A stretch of 64,000 nucleotides of DNA from Manihot esculenta (taxonomy: Eukaryota; Streptophyta; Magnoliopsida; Malpighiales; Euphorbiaceae). A program made the translations under genes and the position numbers. The stretch is from the NCBI RefSeq assembly GCF_001659605.2, contig NC_035167.2:7725531-7789530 (forward strand). Direction: 5' to 3'. The notes under the pieces were generated by a model that saw only the letters and a program-made list of their open reading frames with translations, searched no databases and had not been told where the DNA came from. Below are positions 57,769 to 64,000 of this stretch, in pieces. Numbering within the stretch: the first letter of the stretch is position 1; every line of letters begins with the position of its first letter.

Positions 57769-57890
57769 TGAAAATAGTATATTCTTATGCTTTCTCATTG
57801 ATACTTCTATAGCTCATATATAGAAATAGTAGCTAAAATATTAACTCAATAGAATATGTTATAACAGTTTAACTAACTAGCTGCTATTAG
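57769..57890 (-). repeat. LTR remnant of the copia relic
   Basis: The edge at 57769 reads, on the minus strand, ...ATACTATTTTCA, a usual copia LTR 3' end. The far end is not definable; I give only the part that looks LTR-like. Confidence 0.45.
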
Positions 57891-57984
57891 TTTTTAGACT
57901 ACAATTCGCTATCGTTATAAATTAAATAGCTCGTACTATATGTTAATATATTTATTATTTATATATTTTTATTTTAACTATATA

Positions 57985-58338
57985 GATAAATTTAAAATCA
58001 TATATCGTGATATTAAGACAGATAATATTTTTATTATCGACAATAATTTCGAACCAAAGGTGAGACTCCATTTTAAGTTCACTGTGTTATATGTAGGAGT
58101 ACTTTGACCTAAATGCTAAGATAATTTTTAGATCATATATAATAGAAAATTATGGAAACTCTTTACTTTCATATTTGGATATAAATTTATTTTTAGTTGC
58201 CTTTGGTTTGGTGCCATAATAAATCTACGGATTTAATGTATATAAATTATTTCTTCTCATGTTGTAGACTTTGGACTTGCCTTACTTTTTCCAGAAATCG
58301 GTAGCCAAACTCACATCACTAGATCAAATGCATGGATA
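57985..58338 (+). pseudogene. Relic of a receptor-like kinase catalytic domain in two exon-like pieces
   Basis: Positions 57985-58059 read DKFKIIYRDIKTDNIFIID plus NNFEPK, which fits the kinase catalytic loop (II-H-RD-IK-x-x-NILLD) with the His changed to Tyr. A donor-like AAG-GTGAG follows at 58060. At 58261-58338 comes VVDFGLALLFPEIGSQTHIT, the DFG region of the same family, after a T-rich stretch ending GTTGTAG. The ~200 bp between look like an intron, though the phase does not close exactly. The flanks hold no further kinase sequence that I can read. It is the only trace of a host gene apart from plastid DNA. Confidence 0.6.
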
Positions 58339-58341
58339 TAG

Positions 58342-59700
58342 ATTAATAAATTATTATTATTATTATTATTATTATAAATATTAAAGTTTCCTAAATTTAA
58401 AATTAATAACATTAGAAATTTATTTCATTTTTATACTATCATAGTTATATTTAATCTAATTAAATATTTTAATTAAAAATTAATTCCTATAAATATTAAA
58501 TAAATGAATTTTATAATTGCTAAGTACTATATATTATAAAATAGAATCTACAAAAGAATACATAATTATTAATTGAGACTACTAAAATTGCTATTTATAT
58601 TTTTTCATACTATTTCAATTTAATTGTTAAAATGATTTTATTGATCTTTAGTATAAGTTTGCCAATAAAAACATATATTTAAAATAATTTAGAAAATTAC
58701 TTTTAAATATCACTAAGAAACAAAATTATATTCTACAGGTTGAATTTTATTTAACTTACCCTCCGTTTGTTTGTGAACATTAACGGCTATTTGAAAAATA
58801 TTTTTTAATAAAATAATTTATTTTTTATTATTTAATTTTAATTTAAAAATAAAATTTATTAATACATTTATATATAAATCTTAATAAAAATATTAAAATA
58901 TAGAAAATAATTTTCTTTTTTTTTAAAAATTTTTTAATTAATAAAATATTTTTAATTAAAATTTTTAAATGTTTTAAATATAAAAAAATATAAAAAATAT
59001 TTTTTAAAATGATATTTTTTATAAAACAAATGGAGTAATTTTTTTTATCTATTTTATTTATTGTAATCATTGCCAAGTATCATCTATTTACATATAAGAT
59101 TGACATAACTGTAATTAGTATAAATATAAATAACTGAATAATTGAATTTTTTATTTTCAATAATCTATAATTTATTTTATTTAAAATTTTTGTCATATTA
59201 ATAAATTAATAACCATCTACATGAGACTAACTTGTATTAATATTTTTAGCAAAAATATAAATTTTTAATTTTAATATATTTTTTATTTAAATTTATTTAT
59301 AAATTATTATTAAAAATCAAATAAATACAAATAAAAGTAAATAAATTAAGAAGAGCATAATTGGTAATTCAAAATACTGATAAATAAAGACATTATTTGA
59401 TATTTTAATAATTTAAAATAAATAATGACATTATTATATAATTTAAAAATAAATTTCACATCTTATCCTAATATTTTTCAGAATAATCCATATACATACT
59501 AGTAAAATATAAAACAAAAATCCAAAATTTTTAAATTACAATTTTTTTCATTTATAAAACTTTGTATCTAATAAAATACCCTTGGACTACTTAGATTACA
59601 CGGCTTGGACATGGTCAATTAATCATATATTCCACTATAAACAACTTCACCAAGTAATCTCCACCTTCATCAATGATAAGGATATCGTCAAAATCTCACC
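58342..59700. other. AT-rich intergenic DNA with an ATT microsatellite
   Basis: A run of TTA/ATT units lies at about 58349-58374. The rest is dominated by A and T runs. The open frame on the minus strand at 58843-59076 is Lys/Ile/Asn/Phe-rich, as random AT-rich DNA is, and I do not count it as a gene. Confidence 0.6.
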
Positions 59701-59719
59701 AAGTTATAAATGATAATAT

Positions 59720-60030
59720 TGTTTAGAATAAGCGAATCAACAAAATTAATCGAATTAAATTAATTTAAAATTTTGATTCACTATTATTTATTTCAGTTCA
59801 ATTCAATTTTTAATTTTAAAAGTTTTGATTAATATAGTTCGATTCGATTTTAATCAGAAACAAATATAAAAATCAAATTAAACCGATTGATAATAATATA
59901 TTATTATTTTTGATAATATGGAGAGATTAGACCGTAATCAACTGAATCGATCAAACTGAATCAAATCAATTCGATTCGATTCAATTTCTACTTAAAAAAA
60001 TATTTGATTCGATTTTTATACATACTAAGA
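59720..60030. repeat. Repeat rich in TTCGATT and AATCGAAT words
   Basis: Words such as ATTCGATTCGATTC and TCGAATTAAATTAA occur on both strands across about 300 bp, giving weak inverted symmetry. It resembles a small dispersed repeat or MITE-like sequence, but I found no terminal repeats or clear duplication. Confidence 0.35.
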
Positions 60031-60255
60031 TTATAACAATAACCAATTTTGTTTTAGTCTATTTTGATTTATTATATATTTTCATTTTGTTAATTTGTAT
60101 ATAAACATTAGTGATCAAGCATAATTTAACCATGTTTTTAATATATTATTTACTGTTTATTTACACATTTTTCTAGCTTAAATTGTGTTTTTGTTATGGT
60201 TTTGTAGAAAAGGAAGAAATTGAAAAGATGGAGAAAAAGTGCAGAAAATGACAGA

Positions 60256-60445
60256 AAAGTGATTGGATCAGTGATTTGCCCAAATCACTGCCCAAATCAA
60301 GCTGAAGCAGAAACCTAGAGGCAACAGGAAAAGTGATTGGGTCAGTGATTTGCCCAAATCACTCGCAGAAACTGCCCAGATCATTAGCAGAGATAGCACA
60401 GACTTGCAGAAAGTGATTGGACCAGTGATTTGCCCAAATCACTGC
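60256..60445 (+). repeat. Three hairpin repeats in the LTR of element G
   Basis: Three copies of a ~35-bp unit contain CAGTGATTTG-CC-CAAATCACTG or a close variant, a 10-bp perfect stem with a two-base loop. They start near 60256, 60330 and 60410. The same motif recurs in the gag of G. Confidence 0.85.
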
Positions 60446-60679
60446 CCCGATCACAATGACAGCAGAAAATACAGCAGAGCGGGAAATTGTTCAGGAAACC
60501 GAATTTTGAGTTTTCAGAAGTCCAAATCCAACTCAATCACTACCAAAACAATTCAAAGAGCCACGAAAGAGTATCTCACTTGAGGAATTCCAGTTGCAAT
60601 TAAATTCAACATCAAAAGAGGAATCACAAGCCAAATTAAAAAGGGATTTCAAAACCCTAGAAGGATGGAATTCTTCAGC

Positions 60680-60687
60680 TATAAAAG
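60680..60687 (+). promoter_or_regulatory. TATA box in the LTR of element G
   Basis: CAGCTATAAAAGAGC lies in the middle of the LTR, in the place expected for the U3 promoter. Confidence 0.55.
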
Positions 60688-61598
60688 AGCAACCTCCAAA
60701 CCAGCAAGGGGCATCTTCTGATCAGCTACTCAGCATCTTCTCCTCTCGCCAGAAACTCTGCAGCTTCTTTCTTTCTCTTTTCTTTTCATCTTTTGTGTAT
60801 TTTAGTCACCATGAGTGGCTAAATTCATTCTTTTCTAGTTGAAGTTGAGGATATTCAGATTTGTGATGAATTGGGAGGTTTAATACTCCATTGTTGAACT
60901 CTTGTTTGTTTCAATATTTATGCAATCTGATCTTTTCTTTTCCATAATTATTACTTTGCTTTTAGAATCAATAAGGGCCCATTGCTTTTAAATTGCTTAA
61001 GTGATAAATTGTTTGAATGATTTAGGTCCGTAATTGCTTAAATTGTTTGAACATAAATACAATCAGTTGCATAACCTAGCTTTGACCACGCGGTTGGCAA
61101 GGATAGAATTGGGTTTCTCTAAGTCTTAATGCGATCAACGGTTGTTCGATGCTAAATGCCCCAAGGACGTTCCTTGGAAACTTGTTGATCAGTGTTTGAT
61201 TAGCGAACGTTTCCTAATCAAACTAGAACTAAGGAGGAATTTGGATTGTGAGAAGCGTCTTCCACAACCAAAACTGATTTATTGAAATCAAATAGGAGTC
61301 TTTAATAATCAATGATCAATTCTGAACAAACTGAATTAGGCTCACATTTCAGCTAGAATCTCTTTCTCATTGAAATCCCTTTTCAATTAAATTATTGTTC
61401 TCTTTTGCTTTTAGATTTTAACTCATCAAAACAAACCCCCCTCTTTTACTTATTTGTTATTACTTGCCTTAGTCATTATTAGGAAGATACTTGGTGTCAA
61501 TTCCCTGTGGTTCGACCCTATTGCCACTATCTGCAAATTTATTTGTTGATTGATAATAGGTTTATTTTTTACGGCTTCGACAACCGCTTATCAAAAAT

Positions 61599-61616
61599 TG
61601 GCGCCGTTGCCGGGGA
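61599..61616 (+). other. Primer-binding site of element G (tRNA-Asp)
   Basis: TGGCGCCGTTGCCGGGGA is an 18-base perfect complement to the 3' end of plant tRNA-Asp including CCA. Confidence 0.92.
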
Positions 61617-61644
61617 ATTTATCTAACTAACATATTTTCCCTTT

Positions 61645-64000
61645 ATGACCAGGTCTGGCCGTAAAGACACTCTTCTTTACGATCCGGAGATTGAGAAAAC
61701 CGCCAAGAGCTTAAGGAAGCAAGCAAATTTGAGGAACCAAGCCTCAAAACCATCTTCATCAACAACTCCACCTCACAGACCACCTACTGCCCCTGCTGAA
61801 GAAATTTCTGCACCAGTAGAAACTTCTATCACTGCACCTCCTACTACTGAATTTGCACCAGAAACTGAACTTCTGGTTATGGCAGAAAATCCAGCAATGG
61901 CAGCACCACCTGTTGCACATGTAGAAGATGAAATACAAGCTGGAAACGTGTCCATTCAAGCACCTCAGCCACGGGAAAGAACTCTCGGAGAGTTAGCTGA
62001 ACCAGCAGGAGATCAAGCACCCTTATGCATTGAATATCCCCTATTGACAGCACCATTCGAGCTAAGGACAGGTCTAATTCATCTCCTTCCTAAATTCAGA
62101 GGCCTAGAAAATGAAGATCCTCACAAGCATTTGAAGGCATTCCACGTTGTGTGCTCAACCATGAGACCCCAAGGCATTCCAAAAGACGATATCAAGCTTA
62201 GAGCCTTCCCTTTTTCCCTTGAAGACTATGCCAAAGAATGGCTATTCTACTTGCCACCCGGATCCATCACATCATGGGCTGATATGGTAAGAGCATTCTT
62301 GAGAAAATTCTTCCCAACCTCAAAAGCCATAGGCATCCGTCGAGAAATAAGTGGCATAAGGCAAAAGCACTCTGAAGGCTTGTATGAGTACTGGGAGAGG
62401 TTCAAAAAGTTGTGCACAAGCTGCCCTCGGCATGATATTTCTGACCAATCTCTCATTGAGTACTTCTATGGAGGATTGCTACCCTCAGAAAGAAAATTTA
62501 TTGACGCAGCCTGTGGAGGAACATTTGAAAAAAAATCACCTCGAGAGATGAGGGACTTAATTTCCTCCATGGCTGCAGCTTCTCAACAATTTGGAGATCA
62601 AGAGCTGCCATCAAGGAATGTAAATGAGGTGAGTACATCCATTTTAGCGTCCCAAATTTCTGAACTCACCAATGCTGTCCGTAGCCTTGTTGTGGGTCAA
62701 ACCCAACAAGTCCAGCAGATTCAGTAGCCCAAGACATGTGGAATATATGCCAACAACCACCCAACTGATCTATGTCCTTCCCTTCAAGAGGAGGACCAGC
62801 AAGTCAATGCTGTTGGAGGCTTCAATGGGCAAAGAAGGTATGATCCCTATGCAAATACTTATAATCCAGGTTGGAGGGACCATCCAAATTTCAGTTATGC
62901 AAAGGGAAATCAATATCCAAGCTACCAGCAAAGGAATCAAGCTCAAGCTGCACCTCAGAACTCCAATGCACCTCTTGAGGAGATTGTGAAGAATTTAGCA
63001 AATACGGTGCAAAATCTTGAAAAACAAGTGAGCCAAATGGCCACTTCAATGAGCAAATATGAGTCTCAAGGGAAGCTACCCTCCCAAACTGAGATAAATC
63101 CAAGGCAAAATGCTAGTGCCATCACATTAAGGAGTGGAAAGGAGTTGCAAGACAGCAAGGCTAAAAAATTGCAAAAACAGGCCATGGAAGAAATTCTGCC
63201 AGAAAGTGATCAGGGCAGTGATTTGCCCAATTCACTAGTAGAAACTGACCCGATCGCTGGGCAAACTGAGCTGTCCAGCAGTGATTTGCCCAAATCACCA
63301 GAGAAGGCAGAGAGTGATCTGCCCAAATCAACAGATCAGGCAGAACCCAGTCAAGGGCAGAAACAGCAACCAGCAGAGAAATTCAAGGTACCTCCTCCCT
63401 TTCCCAAAAGATTTGCAATATCTCAAAAAGAAAAAGAGGAGAAAGAGATCCTTGAGACACTCCGCAAGGTGGAAATCAATATACCTCTACTTGATGCTAT
63501 CAAACAAATACCAAGGTATGCTAAATTTCTCAAAGAGCTATGCACCAATAGGAGGAAACTTGCTGAACATGAAAAGGTAAGTATGGGGGAGTGTGTCTCA
63601 GCTGTCATTCAAAGGAAACTTCCCACCAAATGCAAGGATAGAGGAATGTTCGCGGTTTCATGCAAAATAGGCAATGTGGGAATAAAGAAGGCCATGTGTG
63701 ACCTTGGGGCTTCAATCAATGTCATGCCCCTTTCCATTTTTAACTTGTTGAATGCAGGTACACTCAAGGGCACCAGCATTGTGATCCAATTGGCTGACTG
63801 ATCCATCGTCCATCCCAAGGGAGTGCTAGAAGATGTGTTGGTACAAGTTGACCAACTAGTCTTCCCAGCAAATTTTTATGTGATTGACATGGAGGAGGAT
63901 AAGGGCAAAATCACCTCTGACATCCTACTTGGGAGACCATTCTTGAGCACAGCAAGAACAAAAATTGATGTGCATGATGGCACATTGACCATGGAGTTTG
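61645..64000 (+). pseudogene. Gag-protease of element G, two nonsense codons, runs off the window
   Basis: The frame starts MTRSGRKDTLLYDPEIEK and stays in register to the window end with TAG at 62725-62727 and TGA at 63799-63801 (where LADRSIVHPKG would be expected). The gag core spans about codons 150-290 and includes AFPFSLEDYAKEWLFYLPPG and RKFFPTSKA. After the first stop comes a damaged zinc knuckle: CGIYANNHPTDLC has Tyr at the place of the second Cys. An acidic linker holds repeated SDLPKS-like units. The protease has DLGAS at 63700-63714 and continues to LLGRPFLSTART at the edge. Reverse transcriptase would follow outside. Confidence 0.88.
63215..63332 (+). repeat. Hairpin motif inside the gag of element G
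   Basis: GTGATTTGCCCAA-type copies occur near 63216, 63279 and 63312. They encode GSDLPNS, SSDLPKS and ESDLPKS in the linker between the zinc knuckle and protease, and match the LTR hairpin repeats at 60256-60445 nearly base for base. Confidence 0.8.

Larger units (their letters stand above)
60112..61593 (+). repeat. 5' LTR of element G
   Basis: Boundaries are inferred from the TGATCA start and the TTATCA end, five bases before the primer site; the 3' LTR is outside the window. The LTR holds three hairpin repeats (60256-60445), a TATA box near 60680, and the motif TTGGTGTCAATTCCCTGTGG near its end, typical of plant gypsy LTR termini. The start could be off by some bases. Confidence 0.72.
60112..64000 (+). 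mobile_element. Element G: Athila-type Ty3/gypsy element, cut by the window end
   Basis: A 1482-bp LTR is followed after five bases by a perfect tRNA-Asp primer site and a gag-protease frame that runs to the window end. tRNA-Asp priming, the gag core and the DLGAS protease fit the Athila group of non-chromoviral gypsy elements; the related Tat group is the alternative. Two in-frame stops make it inactive. Confidence 0.82.

Noticed and set aside
58843..59076. 77-codon open frame on the minus strand, Lys/Ile/Phe-rich
   Set aside because: Composition is that expected of AT-rich noncoding DNA and no motif is visible.
60350..60842. Two open frames (60350-60583 and 60594-60842) between the copia relic and G
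   Set aside because: Both lie within the LTR of G and span its hairpin repeats and TATA region.

Overview
The window is nuclear DNA of a flowering plant. Almost all of it is LTR retrotransposons, with a decayed plastid-DNA insert, one relic of a host receptor-kinase gene and about 5 kb of very AT-rich sequence. I saw no functional host gene. The chromovirus clade, initiator-Met tRNA primer sites, plastid psbE/psbF and an Athila-type element point to a eudicot. A euphorb such as cassava or rubber tree is a weak guess.

Positions 1-43966 are nested Ty3/gypsy chromoviruses of the Del/Tekay type: LTRs of about 2.2-2.4 kb, one fused Gag-Pol reading frame, and a C-terminal chromodomain. Element A (left end outside the window) ends at 6273 and sits in the 5' leader of element B, which ends at 13552. 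B abuts an LTR fragment X (13553-14179). Element C (14180-43966) is split by element D (20574-40303, duplication GAAGT). D is split by element E (24634-34498, minus strand, duplication GATCT). By eye the LTR pairs differ by many changes plus indels in C, about 11 substitutions in D and 6 in E, which agrees with the nesting order.

At 43967-44244 lies a plastid fragment: the first six codons of psbF and all of psbE, broken by one TGA. After about 650 bp of unassigned DNA comes element F (44901-54896, minus strand, duplication AATAT). It has an uninterrupted 1662-codon Gag-Pol, a primer site, a polypurine tract and two LTRs that I could tell apart only by one T in a T-run. It is the most probably active element here.

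Positions 54902-60111 are AT-rich. They hold a degenerate Ty1/copia gag with primer site and LTR edge (about 56950-57890, minus) and two exon-like pieces of a receptor-kinase domain (57985-58338). From 60112 to the window end lies element G, an Athila-type gypsy element with a 1482-bp LTR, a tRNA-Asp primer site and a gag-protease frame with two stops.

The observations I would follow first are the ladder of conserved splice-like signals through every chromovirus LTR and leader, the arrays of GCC-box-like palindromes in those LTRs, the intact element F, and the hairpin motif shared by the LTR and gag of G.
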